64,000 bases of DNA from Aquimarina sp. Aq78. GTDB lineage: Bacteria > Bacteroidota > Bacteroidia > Flavobacteriales > Flavobacteriaceae. The translations under genes were made by a program, and so were the position numbers. Below the pieces are notes generated by a model, which made no database searches, had not been told where the DNA came from, and saw only the letters and a list, made by a program, of their open reading frames with translations. The stretch spans positions 327,446-391,445 of the forward strand of contig NZ_OMKA01000031.1 in the NCBI RefSeq assembly GCF_900299525.1, read 5' to 3'. This document shows, one piece after another, positions 1 to 10,082 of the stretch (position 1 is the first letter of the stretch; each line of letters starts with the position of its first letter).

Positions 1-3000
1 GAGTGGTATACGCATTACTAAGTTTAACTAATAATTGCTGTAAAAAGGTTTCCTGAATATTAGATGTATCTGCTGTCTGCCCTGCAAAAACGGGCACCAT
101 TGATAGCTTAAGGATTTCTGCCAGTCGTTTTTTATTGGCCAACATATCAGTAAGGAATGTTGTGCTTCCGAAATTATCAACTAATTGAATAGCAGCTGTA
201 AATTCTGGAGTTAATACATCATCAATACTCGAAAAGATCTGTTTACCCCAAAGATCCATATCAATATTTTTAAAATCAGTATAGGTAGAAGGAGTAGAGA
301 AATCTATCCCCGTCTTAGGGTTAAAATAATAGATAGGAATGTGATCTTTTGTCTCGAGCTTATTAGATATTGGTTTTGGCGCAAAAATCACCGGGTTACT
401 GGTATCGTTGATTTCATATCCAATACTGGTAGTCGAATCAAGACCTAATCGAGTAGCCCATATTTCTGTACCCCCGACATTACTTAGATTCTCATCACGA
501 TCTACACCAGAAGTAACTTTAAGTTGATATACATCATTTTTAGATAAAGCAGTTTCGAAACCAGCAGCAAAGTCTTCTAAACCTGTTGTTTTTCCTGCTT
601 CTGCTTTTGATAAAGGCGGAATACTGGTACTGGCAGACTTAATGCCTCCGGTAGTTTCAAAATCACCAGAAATAGAACCTCCGATACGCTCGATGGTAAA
701 ACTTAATTCTAACCTGAATATTTGATCGGTATTTACCTGTGCAGCATCTATGTCGAAAGATATGGTATGATCATTATCTGGTGTTGCAGTAGCAATTTCA
801 CCCAAACTACGATTGGCTAGGAATAGATAAATAGAAGCAATCCATTCTTGAACCAGGCTGTTCACATCATCTTTACTTAGTACAAAAGGATCAGAAGCTA
901 ATGTAGATTCTAATTGAAAAGCAATACCATTAGGATCTGTTAACTGATACCAAATCTGAGTATAGGTTTGTAGATCTCTTGTGGCTTGCTCTATTACTGT
1001 AGAGGTAGCCAGATCGGTATCATTATCAGCGCTAAATTTAGACCAACCGTTAAATACAAGAACATCGGTATCGCTAGGATTTGTTAAATCTGCTTTAACA
1101 TTACTTACGGTAACTGTGATTTCTACATTTTCGGGAATGTTATCAACTGTAATGGTAACTGATTTTTTATCGGCATTAAGGACAATCGACTCGATATTGA
1201 CATTTTGATCAATTGTATAATTAGTTTTGTCTATAGCACTGGTTTCATCTACAGTTACAGTATATTGACCCAGTATAGTAGTACTGCTTTTTGCTGTTGT
1301 AGAGATTAGTCCCTGATAATAACTAGGGTCAAAATTTAACCCCATATCCAGTTTAGCTTGTCCTTCTGCTCCGGTTACTAACCAGGAAGAACTGATTGAA
1401 GGCCACTGGTTAAGGCCAAGAATAGCATCTGTATATCCTGTTAATACAGGAGGTTCATTTAATGGTTCCTTACTGGTTGCAGATGGATCTGATAACTCGC
1501 TTATAATACTGTTACCATAAATATCCTGCCATGCAAAATTGACTTGCAGAATATCGCCTAATCCTAAATATGGACTGTCGTTTCCATCTGGCAGATCATT
1601 TTCTGAAGCGACTATCTCTTTACTAAAACGAGTATAAGGTATACTTACCTGATAGTCCCAGGTATCATCAGCTGTCAGTGTTTTTGGAACCTGGATTTTA
1701 TCGGTACTCTCTGTATCTTCTGCGTCTGTTGTCGGACCAGAAGGTAAACCAATATTACTACTGTTAAAATAATCATTAGCTACCACCTGGTAGGTTAGTG
1801 AACTATAGACATTTTGTAAAAATAGTTCTCCAAAACCTGCTGTTTTTGGATTATCGGGAATAGGAGCCGGTATTGGTCGTATCGCATCTATAGAAGTAGT
1901 GCCTGCTGCAACGGTAGCTGTTCTGATTTTTGGACCACCGGCACTTGTAATGTTTTGACTATCTGCGAAAACCCCAACAACACCCTGATTGTAATTGGCT
2001 ATAGAGGAAATATTCTCGCCATAAAAATCGGATAATGAAGTGAAGGTAGTGCCGCCAGGGCTGGTACCTATCGTGATCGTAAGTTGTGGTAAGAAAATAG
2101 AATCAAATAAGTTCAGCTGGTCTGGTAATTCGCTACCTGATTTCTGTTTATTGATTTCCTGTATGGCAGCAACAGTAGTCTCAAAACGAGTAGCAATTTC
2201 CTGAAGCGTATTACCACCAACTCCAACTTCATAAATGCCTTCATTGATATTTAGTTTAATTCCTGATCTAAGGGTCAACTCCTGATTATCGGTAGCTACA
2301 TCTGCAATATTTCCGTAGTAAGCATAGGCCAGTTCACGTAGTGTTTGTGTATTGGAAGATGCTAATTTTATAATATTAGGATTTGATTGCGCAAAGAGTA
2401 CAGAATTATCTTTATTAATAGCCTCTCCATTAGCAAAAACATTCATATACGAAGTTATTGTATTTTGAAGACTTTCTTCAGAAGGTTTGCTATACATTAC
2501 AATAAATGATAATGTCGCCTCACCGTTATCATCAAAAATACGATCCGGAAGTCCTTGTTTACTATCTGCATTATAGTAGTATAAATAATAGCCTCCGTTT
2601 CTGGTGATGCTGGCTTGCCATAGTAAACGTAAGAAGTCTGTTTGCGTATTGAGGAGTAGCATTTTTTGATCTTCAGTAATTGCTGCACTTTTTAGCATGA
2701 GATCAAAAGCCATATCAGGTCTGGTTTCCGTAGAAAGGTTTACTTGGGCTAATCCCATAGTGAGTGCATTTTGTGCATCTGTCTGGATACCGTTTGGTGT
2801 ACTTCCATTAGAATCAACTGCATAAGCAGGGATCAAACTGGCAATTAACGAATTATTATCCCCAATTTCGCTAACTATTTTTTCAAGAATATTAGCATTA
2901 TTACTGTTTGCCCCAACCACTTCATACGTGGTTTGTGTGGATGGACTATCAGAAACTACAGGTACTTTCTTTATAGTAACTTCTACCAGAGATCCAAGCC

Positions 3001-6000
3001 CATAGTATGCAACATCATGATTGATCATTTTTTTAGATACCTCATCATATTGGCCTGTTAAAAACTCCATTCTTGGATTAACCGCTCGGGTGCTTAGATC
3101 CGGTAGTTGCAGTAACGTATCTGGTAATGGCCATAAACTTAATGCCGGCACACCAGTAGGAGTACCTCCATACGGTAGGTTAATAGAAGAAGCGGCATTC
3201 CAAACAATCTCTGATGTATATGGATAGCTAGCTTCACTATTCGTAAACAAATCATTAACGCCTAAGAAACTAAGACCTGTGTTTAGTTTGTTTTTGGTAG
3301 CATATTCAGCAACCTTATTTATACGAGTTGCATCATCACTATCGGGTTTAATAGTGATCACCATTTTAGAAGGATCACTACCATTAAACGCTAACCATTT
3401 TAGAGTGTCTGATTTTTTGCTAAAGGTAATTTCGAAATTATTACCTTCTGTAAGAGTGGGGATAGGAAACTGCTGACCATCTAGTGCATATAGTCCTGCA
3501 GATTCAAGATCCCCGTATGATAAAACACCTTTATTATCTTCTACCCACATACCTTTATAGTTTGGAGTAACTCCATCTACCGGAAGTTTAAGACCCGCCA
3601 GGTAATATCGAGAAGTCATACCAGATAAGTGTTGTATGCCCTGAGTAGCCTGAATTTCTTTAAGTAATTCTCCTACTTTAAACTGCTCTAGATTTGCCAT
3701 ATCCAATGTAGCAGAATCAAATAGATCTGGAATCTTATCGTTATTATGATCTTTATCGTCAGAATTAGCAAGATCTTCTGGAGTGACATTGAATTTGGAA
3801 GCAATACTTCTCAGGCTATCTCCTTCAATAGTAATATATGTAATTAAAGGAATACGCAATGTAGCAACAGGAAGTAATAAGTTCGCTATAGAAGCAATAC
3901 CACCATCAGTAATCAAAATGTCGATGGTAATTTTGTTTCCGTCTGGCACAATAACATTGATAGCTTTAACTACTTGGGTTAGAGATTGAGAAGGTAAGGT
4001 GGTGTAATCATATGTATAATTGTTATAGGTAAAACTAATAGCAATACCTTCTTGTAAAATGTTTTGAGTTTCTTCGTTTAGCGTTGCGAGGCTATTTCCG
4101 TCAAAACTATTTCCATAAATAGCTTGATTAGCAACACTGTCAAAGGTGTCACCTTGTTGTACTGTGTATGTGCTATTGGGGATATACATGGTCTTACCAG
4201 AATTCAATGCTATTCCAGAATTATCATTAAAAAGTTCGGCAATAGTATACGCCATATCACCCGAGAGATCACCATTATCATTAATCCATTTTACAATACT
4301 GTCTGGACTATCTCCGCTATTGGTATAATATTTAAAATCTTTTAAAGAATCCTGCGCATTCTGAACCATTTGTTTGGCAATCAATAAGAAATAGTCACTA
4401 AATACAAAATTACCTACAGAAATATCTTCTCCTTCTGCAAAAGCTGCAAAAGTTGCAGGATCTTTCTCTTGCATCTGGATTGCTAATTGATCAAAGTATT
4501 TTCTAAGATCACTTATATATGTAGAAGAAATAGTATTATAACTTTCAAAATCATAGGTCACTCCTTTATAATCGGCACCATAATCTGGTGTCGATAATTC
4601 TAATGATAATGCCATTGGGAAAAATGTGGCGTTGACATCTGTTTCTTGCTGTGGTTGTTCTTGAATAAGCAAATTAAACTGATCTGTCATAAAAGAATCT
4701 ATAGCCTCTGTTGGGATTGGACTAGGGTTGGAAGGATCACTAAAATAAGCTAATAATTGTGTTAATTGTGAGCTGGTAACAGGAGTATTATCTACTTGTT
4801 CACTAGTGATAGGTCCATTCTGAAGTGCAGCGACTGTCCACCTGAAAATTTCTTTACTTAGTAATTCAAAAGAAGAATCTGCGGTGTCTTTAAAAGCTTT
4901 TTGATATCCATCTACACGATCTTCTTGTGGTGGTGTCATCGATTCTAAGAAGAGCATAGAGATATAACATGCTTGTTGCTCGCTTAATTGAGTAGCTTTA
5001 TCACCGGCCATAGTAAGTCCTAGTCCCAAATATCCTGTTAGCGGCACAACTGCTGCTGCTTTTTCCAGGTTAGACCAATTTGGTGTTACCTGAGTCAATG
5101 CTACTGTAAGTGGGTTATGTAAAGCGATACGAAGTTGTTTTGCGTTTTGTAATTCGTTCTGCGCATACGCTTTTAAAGCAATACCAGAAGTGGCAGTTTG
5201 CCAAGGCGGATTGCTTGCTATTGCTTTGATCGTAATGCTTTGACTGATGCTTGCAGAGAAACTGAAGTGCATTTTTATCTTGAATAACCCCAGATTTATA
5301 CTTACACTTAGTGAAACACTTACCGAAGCTGATAACTGAATTACAATAGGCTCGTAAGGAGAGAAGGTTAATTGAGCCAGTAACCTGATATCAATATTAA
5401 GATCAGCCTTAATAATGGCAAAATCAATAGTACCATATAGTTTTCCGATAACACCTACTGTACCTCTAAACCAGAAATAATATGCTTCTGCTACCTGGGC
5501 ATCATTAGATGAAGAGGTAGTCGTTAATTGATACGGATTAAACTTGGCCAGAACCCCTTCTAAAATCGCTACTGCAGTAAGGCTAAATCCTGCTTTTAAA
5601 ATACCAGCATCAAAATCATAACCAAATCCAAACTGTATACCGAAACCAAATACCAAAACAGGGTTAAAGGTACCATTAGTAGCATCAGGTACTTTATTGG
5701 TTGTAGCACTACTAAGTTTACCAAAATAAACTCCGGCAGAACCCATAACAGGGATCGGGATACCTATCGGTGTCCAAATCAGGGTTTGGAAGGTAAATGA
5801 TCGGGAAAAATCTTCTTTCCACGGGAACCCTATATCTACTTGAAAATCACCATTGGTGAACAATTCTATACCAAAAATTGGTAATGTAAGGTTAACCTGG
5901 CCTAATTGTATTTTTCGCATTACTGTGGGTAAAGCGATTTCTGCTTTATACAGCCCTATGGTATCACTGATCTTTTTGTATAAAATCTGAAAATCCAAAC

Positions 6001-9000
6001 CTTTAAAAATACGAGCGGGTTCTCCTTCGAGAGCCAGGCGTAGCGCATATAAATTAGGATCATTAAAAACGATCTGCATGGTGATAAAGTAACCACTGCT
6101 ACTAGCTTCAGATCCATTTGCCAATGCCACTGCCGATGTAGATTTTTTATCTTCCTCAAGCTTAAGTACTCCAAAATCCATTCCTACCAGCCAGTTACTG
6201 TTAGCATCAAAATTGATACCGGGAATTTCTCCTGGCTCAGTTGACGGAAGATCTTCTCTCATAATTTTTATAGCTTCCTGTACTTTTTCGACACTTTGAA
6301 AACCAGGAATCGTAACATGTTGCCCTAATGCCAGTAAACGTAAATCCAAATATTTGTTTCCTTGTCCCGAAGGAGAAGGCGTGGTTTCTGGTTTGGCAGC
6401 ATCCCACTCTAAAGGATCATTAGACTTCTTGCCTTCTCGCGGCCAGAAACTCCCTTCTAAAGCTACCATTACACCATTATCTTCTGGCTTAGGTTGATTT
6501 GATTTATATGTAACATTGATATACTTTATTTCGGCAAACCCTAGTTGAATCTTGCCTATCCCCAGTCTGAATCCAACCTGTTTTGATGTGAAATCATATT
6601 TTAAACTCAGGTTGTTAAGTGGTATCTTATCGAGAAGATTCCAGGGAGCAGCTAATCCAAACTGAGTTCCTGTTGCCCAGGACACCATTTTTTCTACCAT
6701 ACTACCGATAGTTGTAGACTCGGTAAAGCTTAATTCTGCGATATAATGAGGTTTTGCTGCGGTGCCAGTGTTTGTTACTTCACCTTTTAAGAATTCCCAG
6801 ATAATCCCAAAGGACTTTACACCAGGATCGAAATCATAAAATGCCTGAAAATTGATACCCAACCAGGTAACATCAGCATTAATATTACCGTAGTATCCTA
6901 CTTGTGTTTCTTCATCTTTTTTACCATACGCTACCATAGCGTTACCTTCTACACTAAGATCAAGGAAATTAATCTCCCAGGGTTTAGCGGTTTTACCGCT
7001 AAACTCCCAATATTTGGTTTTTGATTGGATTTTAAAACCAAGGCCATCAATAGCATAATCAAATCCATCATTAGGCTTCCAGGCTGGTGCAATATAGAAA
7101 GTAAGTAACTGGCCAATTTCTAGAGCCCCAGAAGTCTGTATTCCTGTAAATGTCCAACCATTTCCAGTAGCATAGGAAGATTGTAGCGATAGCCCAATTT
7201 TCATACTTTCGGGTAACACTACAAATTCACCTCCGATACTAACTTCATTATTACCTGTGTTGTGAATTATATTAACTGTTAGTTTATTAATCGTAAAAAG
7301 AGGTCCTATAACTAATGGTTTATCAGCTTCAAGAATGGTATTTAACTGATAGTATTTTTCATTTGGTTTTAGGTCAAAGTCCAATAAGGTCACGGCGGTT
7401 TCTAAATCCAATGGTCCAGCTCCAAATAATTTCAGTAGGTCACTAAGCTGGATTACACCATCACTTAGACCTCCGTGGACTTTAAAATCGGGATAGGTAC
7501 CTAAAACACTAACCGTTCCTTCGCCTATTGTAAAATCACCGGTTACCGTAAATTCAATTTTTCTGTTCGCTACGTCCTGTACATTATAGATCTGTACATC
7601 TACGCTAGGATTAATTTGGAAAGGAGGGTTTGCAGACAATTCCCACGGTGTATCCGTACTCATTGCATATGACATATAATCAAATGCATGAGTTTGATTG
7701 TTATAGTTTAGTTGAATGTCTTTTAAACCAAAACCTGCGATTCCATTCAAAGGAGGTTGAAGTACTTGAACCAGATTAATACCTCCGGCCATCTGGAAAA
7801 AACTGGATACACTAAGAGGACTGCTAAAACCACCAGTAATAAGCCAGGTGTTCTCTTCTTCAGGGTATTTAATCATTGTTTCCAGTAGTATAGGATCATT
7901 ATTGGCATCTTTTCCAGATCCAATAATATTCCCCTTCAAACCTCCTTCTACCGCACTTCCGGCTTCGTTAATTTTTAAACTGAAACCAGGTTTTTCGAAA
8001 CCTATCCAAGGGATTCCGTCGATATTCCAACTTTGATCTATTTCCGTTTCAATCTCTGTCACAACCGATTCTTCGGGACTGGTAAAATTTAATGTAATAT
8101 TAAAATCAGGACCAAAGGCAGTTGTTGTTCCTTTGGATAAGGTAACCTGTGTTACCGTATCCCCGTCTTTTTCTTTTGTAATATCATCTTTGGCTACGGT
8201 AATAAAAAACAAATTACCTGTTACGAGTTTGAAAAAAGATGATAAATATGTGTCTGGTAATGCATTTAGGATATTTACACCACCATTATTATAATTATTG
8301 ATAAGTTTATTATATACACCTTCTAATGTAAGTGCCTCTTCTTCTAAAACCATTAGATCAGTATCAGAACTGGTTTTGGTACGAGCTTTTGAAGATGCTA
8401 ATAAAGTAACAATAGGTAAGACTAATTTTACTCCTACCAGACCAAGCATTAATTTATCATGAATATCTTGTTGATAATAGACTCCTAAATTCGTGAAATA
8501 GGTATGTACATCATTAGATTCTGCATATGAATTAACCATAAATGTTCCCGAAACAGCTAATGCATTGTAGTATTCTTCGGGTTTACCTGGGTTTGTTTTT
8601 TTTAGATAGGTATTAAAAGTTTGATTTCTGATGTTTAATGAAGCAGTTTTTGCTGCTTCTGCAACGGGTGAATAATTTACAGCAGATAAGGTCGAAGGAT
8701 AATTAGCCCTGTCTTCTTCTCCTGTTTTTGGAATTTGTAGAAAGGGTCGTCCCAAACTAATTGGTAAACTGGATGATCCTTGACCTTCAAAAACTCCGGG
8801 TAATCCCGAATTGGCATAGTAATAATTATAAACTTCCTGAGGGACTGGTCCGAGAGTGATAGCCACGATTTCTTTATTTCCTGCCCCGGTAAGTGTACTG
8901 GTTAGGTCATCAATTTTTACATAGCTCCCATTTTTGTAACCTTCTACTAATGATAATGTATATCCTCCATCCATTAATGGTTTTACTTGTTGTCCCAGTT

Positions 9001-10009
9001 TAAGAATAAAATTATCTAAACTTAATTGAGCATAAGCCCCAAACATATCATTATCGATGTAAACTTCTTGGATTTTTGCTTTTAATTTTGGTAAGGTTAC
9101 TTTCTTGTTCTTGAGATCATCCGCAAATGCCGAGGCATAATCGAAAGGCATTTCCTGATATTTTTCTTGTATTTTGGCAATATCACTAAGTATAAAAAGC
9201 GTGATGGGTGTATTGCTACTCATTTGTGCGGTAAAAGCAGAAAGGATTAAGTTTAAAGTCATTTCTGCAGGACTAGAAAACTGATGCAAACCATATATTG
9301 GCCAAAGTCGAAGTTCTTTTTTAGTAGTATGGGCATTATAAATCGACTCGGCATTTATAGATCTTATTTTTAAATCGGGATTATAGGTTTGATTTTTGGC
9401 ATACCATGTCCATAAGGTTTCTGGAACGGTTGTTAAGGAATCAACAGGGAATTTGAACGCTAATTCTGCAAATGAAGCTGATTCTTTTGTTAAGTCATAT
9501 GGATCTTTATCTTTACGTTCTATTTGATTAGGTGCTTTTTCCCATAAATAGGGTTGTAGTCTTAAAAAATAGGTGACATTAAAAAGATCTGCATAATTTA
9601 CTTCACTGTTATCGGCTCCGCCAGTAAATCCAAAATCGATTTGCTCCAGATTTAGCTTTGTGTCTTTATATTCTAAAAAAGTAATGGTGGCTTTACCGTA
9701 GGTTATACTAGTTGTCAATATATCTTTTGGAATAAGATCGGTAAGTAATATAGCCAATTTGTCTGGAGTATCTGCTCCAGAATAGATCATTAGAATATTT
9801 TTAGAATAGTCTGTAGCATCAACTATTCTTTTCATAATATTTACTGTAGTGGCCTGATGCCCAAAATTTGGAGTACCGTCTACATAAAATCGTAGCTCAT
9901 CCTTACTTTTTATAAGTGTAAGCATGTCCTTTATTGATGCGCTGGTAGTAGACTCACTAGCTTCCTGCCCCTGCATTAATTTGGTTAAAAGATCATTGAA
10001 GTCGCCCAT
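1..10009 (-). CDS. Giant LysM-motif protein, unknown function (3' end beyond window)
   Basis: The frame starts at ATG (minus strand, 10009-10007, beginning MGDFNDLL) and stays open to base 1, so at least 3336 residues are encoded and the C-terminus is missing. I checked the frame at five well-spaced points. There is no signal peptide. Near residues 41-70 there is a GTPNFGHQATTV stretch, probably a Rossmann-like start. Residues about 640-1600 are beta-rich and glycine/serine-rich with few charges, for example SASVSVSLSVSINLGLF near 1560; this recalls DUF6603-type giant proteins, but only weakly. LysM-like motifs occur near 1945 (YTVQQGDTFDSVA), 2055 (YITIEGDSLRSIASKFN) and 2591 (GNTLQEIATRFETT), with weaker ones around 2560 and 2655. 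The gene lies 73 bp after the 1201-residue gene in the same direction, so they are probably cotranscribed. The function is unknown; a large secreted or surface assembly is only an inference. Confidence 0.85.
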   Translation of the reverse strand, partial: MGDFNDLLTKLMQGQEASESTTSASIKDMLTLIKSKDELRFYVDGTPNFGHQATTVNIMKRIVDATDYSKNILMIYSGADTPDKLAILLTDLIPKDILTTSITYGKATITFLEYKDTKLNLEQIDFGFTGGADNSEVNYADLFNVTYFLRLQPYLWEKAPNQIERKDKDPYDLTKESASFAELAFKFPVDSLTTVPETLWTWYAKNQTYNPDLKIRSINAESIYNAHTTKKELRLWPIYGLHQFSSPAEMTLNLILSAFTAQMSSNTPITLFILSDIAKIQEKYQEMPFDYASAFADDLKNKKVTLPKLKAKIQEVYIDNDMFGAYAQLSLDNFILKLGQQVKPLMDGGYTLSLVEGYKNGSYVKIDDLTSTLTGAGNKEIVAITLGPVPQEVYNYYYANSGLPGVFEGQGSSSLPISLGRPFLQIPKTGEEDRANYPSTLSAVNYSPVAEAAKTASLNIRNQTFNTYLKKTNPGKPEEYYNALAVSGTFMVNSYAESNDVHTYFTNLGVYYQQDIHDKLMLGLVGVKLVLPIVTLLASSKARTKTSSDTDLMVLEEEALTLEGVYNKLINNYNNGGVNILNALPDTYLSSFFKLVTGNLFFITVAKDDITKEKDGDTVTQVTLSKGTTTAFGPDFNITLNFTSPEESVVTEIETEIDQSWNIDGIPWIGFEKPGFSLKINEAGSAVEGGLKGNIIGSGKDANNDPILLETMIKYPEEENTWLITGGFSSPLSVSSFFQMAGGINLVQVLQPPLNGIAGFGLKDIQLNYNNQTHAFDYMSYAMSTDTPWELSANPPFQINPSVDVQIYNVQDVANRKIEFTVTGDFTIGEGTVSVLGTYPDFKVHGGLSDGVIQLSDLLKLFGAGPLDLETAVTLLDFDLKPNEKYYQLNTILEADKPLVIGPLFTINKLTVNIIHNTGNNEVSIGGEFVVLPESMKIGLSLQSSYATGNGWTFTGIQTSGALEIGQLLTFYIAPAWKPNDGFDYAIDGLGFKIQSKTKYWEFSGKTAKPWEINFLDLSVEGNAMVAYGKKDEETQVGYYGNINADVTWLGINFQAFYDFDPGVKSFGIIWEFLKGEVTNTGTAAKPHYIAELSFTESTTIGSMVEKMVSWATGTQFGLAAPWNLLDKIPLNNLSLKYDFTSKQVGFRLGIGKIQLGFAEIKYINVTYKSNQPKPEDNGVMVALEGSFWPREGKKSNDPLEWDAAKPETTPSPSGQGNKYLDLRLLALGQHVTIPGFQSVEKVQEAIKIMREDLPSTEPGEIPGINFDANSNWLVGMDFGVLKLEEDKKSTSAVALANGSEASSSGYFITMQIVFNDPNLYALRLALEGEPARIFKGLDFQILYKKISDTIGLYKAEIALPTVMRKIQLGQVNLTLPIFGIELFTNGDFQVDIGFPWKEDFSRSFTFQTLIWTPIGIPIPVMGSAGVYFGKLSSATTNKVPDATNGTFNPVLVFGFGIQFGFGYDFDAGILKAGFSLTAVAILEGVLAKFNPYQLTTTSSSNDAQVAEAYYFWFRGTVGVIGKLYGTIDFAIIKADLNIDIRLLAQLTFSPYEPIVIQLSASVSVSLSVSINLGLFKIKMHFSFSASISQSITIKAIASNPPWQTATSGIALKAYAQNELQNAKQLRIALHNPLTVALTQVTPNWSNLEKAAAVVPLTGYLGLGLTMAGDKATQLSEQQACYISMLFLESMTPPQEDRVDGYQKAFKDTADSSFELLSKEIFRWTVAALQNGPITSEQVDNTPVTSSQLTQLLAYFSDPSNPSPIPTEAIDSFMTDQFNLLIQEQPQQETDVNATFFPMALSLELSTPDYGADYKGVTYDFESYNTISSTYISDLRKYFDQLAIQMQEKDPATFAAFAEGEDISVGNFVFSDYFLLIAKQMVQNAQDSLKDFKYYTNSGDSPDSIVKWINDNGDLSGDMAYTIAELFNDNSGIALNSGKTMYIPNSTYTVQQGDTFDSVANQAIYGNSFDGNSLATLNEETQNILQEGIAISFTYNNYTYDYTTLPSQSLTQVVKAINVIVPDGNKITIDILITDGGIASIANLLLPVATLRIPLITYITIEGDSLRSIASKFNVTPEDLANSDDKDHNNDKIPDLFDSATLDMANLEQFKVGELLKEIQATQGIQHLSGMTSRYYLAGLKLPVDGVTPNYKGMWVEDNKGVLSYGDLESAGLYALDGQQFPIPTLTEGNNFEITFSKKSDTLKWLAFNGSDPSKMVITIKPDSDDATRINKVAEYATKNKLNTGLSFLGVNDLFTNSEASYPYTSEIVWNAASSINLPYGGTPTGVPALSLWPLPDTLLQLPDLSTRAVNPRMEFLTGQYDEVSKKMINHDVAYYGLGSLVEVTIKKVPVVSDSPSTQTTYEVVGANSNNANILEKIVSEIGDNNSLIASLIPAYAVDSNGSTPNGIQTDAQNALTMGLAQVNLSTETRPDMAFDLMLKSAAITEDQKMLLLNTQTDFLRLLWQASITRNGGYYLYYYNADSKQGLPDRIFDDNGEATLSFIVMYSKPSEESLQNTITSYMNVFANGEAINKDNSVLFAQSNPNIIKLASSNTQTLRELAYAYYGNIADVATDNQELTLRSGIKLNINEGIYEVGVGGNTLQEIATRFETTVAAIQEINKQKSGSELPDQLNLFDSIFLPQLTITIGTSPGGTTFTSLSDFYGENISSIANYNQGVVGVFADSQNITSAGGPKIRTATVAAGTTSIDAIRPIPAPIPDNPKTAGFGELFLQNVYSSLTYQVVANDYFNSSNIGLPSGPTTDAEDTESTDKIQVPKTLTADDTWDYQVSIPYTRFSKEIVASENDLPDGNDSPYLGLGDILQVNFAWQDIYGNSIISELSDPSATSKEPLNEPPVLTGYTDAILGLNQWPSISSSWLVTGAEGQAKLDMGLNFDPSYYQGLISTTAKSSTTILGQYTVTVDETSAIDKTNYTIDQNVNIESIVLNADKKSVTITVDNIPENVEITVTVSNVKADLTNPSDTDVLVFNGWSKFSADNDTDLATSTVIEQATRDLQTYTQIWYQLTDPNGIAFQLESTLASDPFVLSKDDVNSLVQEWIASIYLFLANRSLGEIATATPDNDHTISFDIDAAQVNTDQIFRLELSFTIERIGGSISGDFETTGGIKSASTSIPPLSKAEAGKTTGLEDFAAGFETALSKNDVYQLKVTSGVDRDENLSNVGGTEIWATRLGLDSTTSIGYEINDTSNPVIFAPKPISNKLETKDHIPIYYFNPKTGIDFSTPSTYTDFKNIDMDLWGKQIFSSIDDVLTPEFTAAIQLVDNFGSTTFLTDMLANKKRLAEILKLSMVPVFAGQTADTSNIQETFLQQLLVKLSNAYTT

Positions 10010-10082
10010 CTTAAAATATTTTTATGATTTGTGTAATTCTTTACAGAATTATGATATGTTGATTATAAATGTCGTGTCTACA

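Noticed and set aside
3021..4345. Several plus-strand frames of 60-75 codons opposite the giant gene
   Set aside because: They are antisense shadows of the continuous minus-strand frame, which I confirmed in phase at several points.
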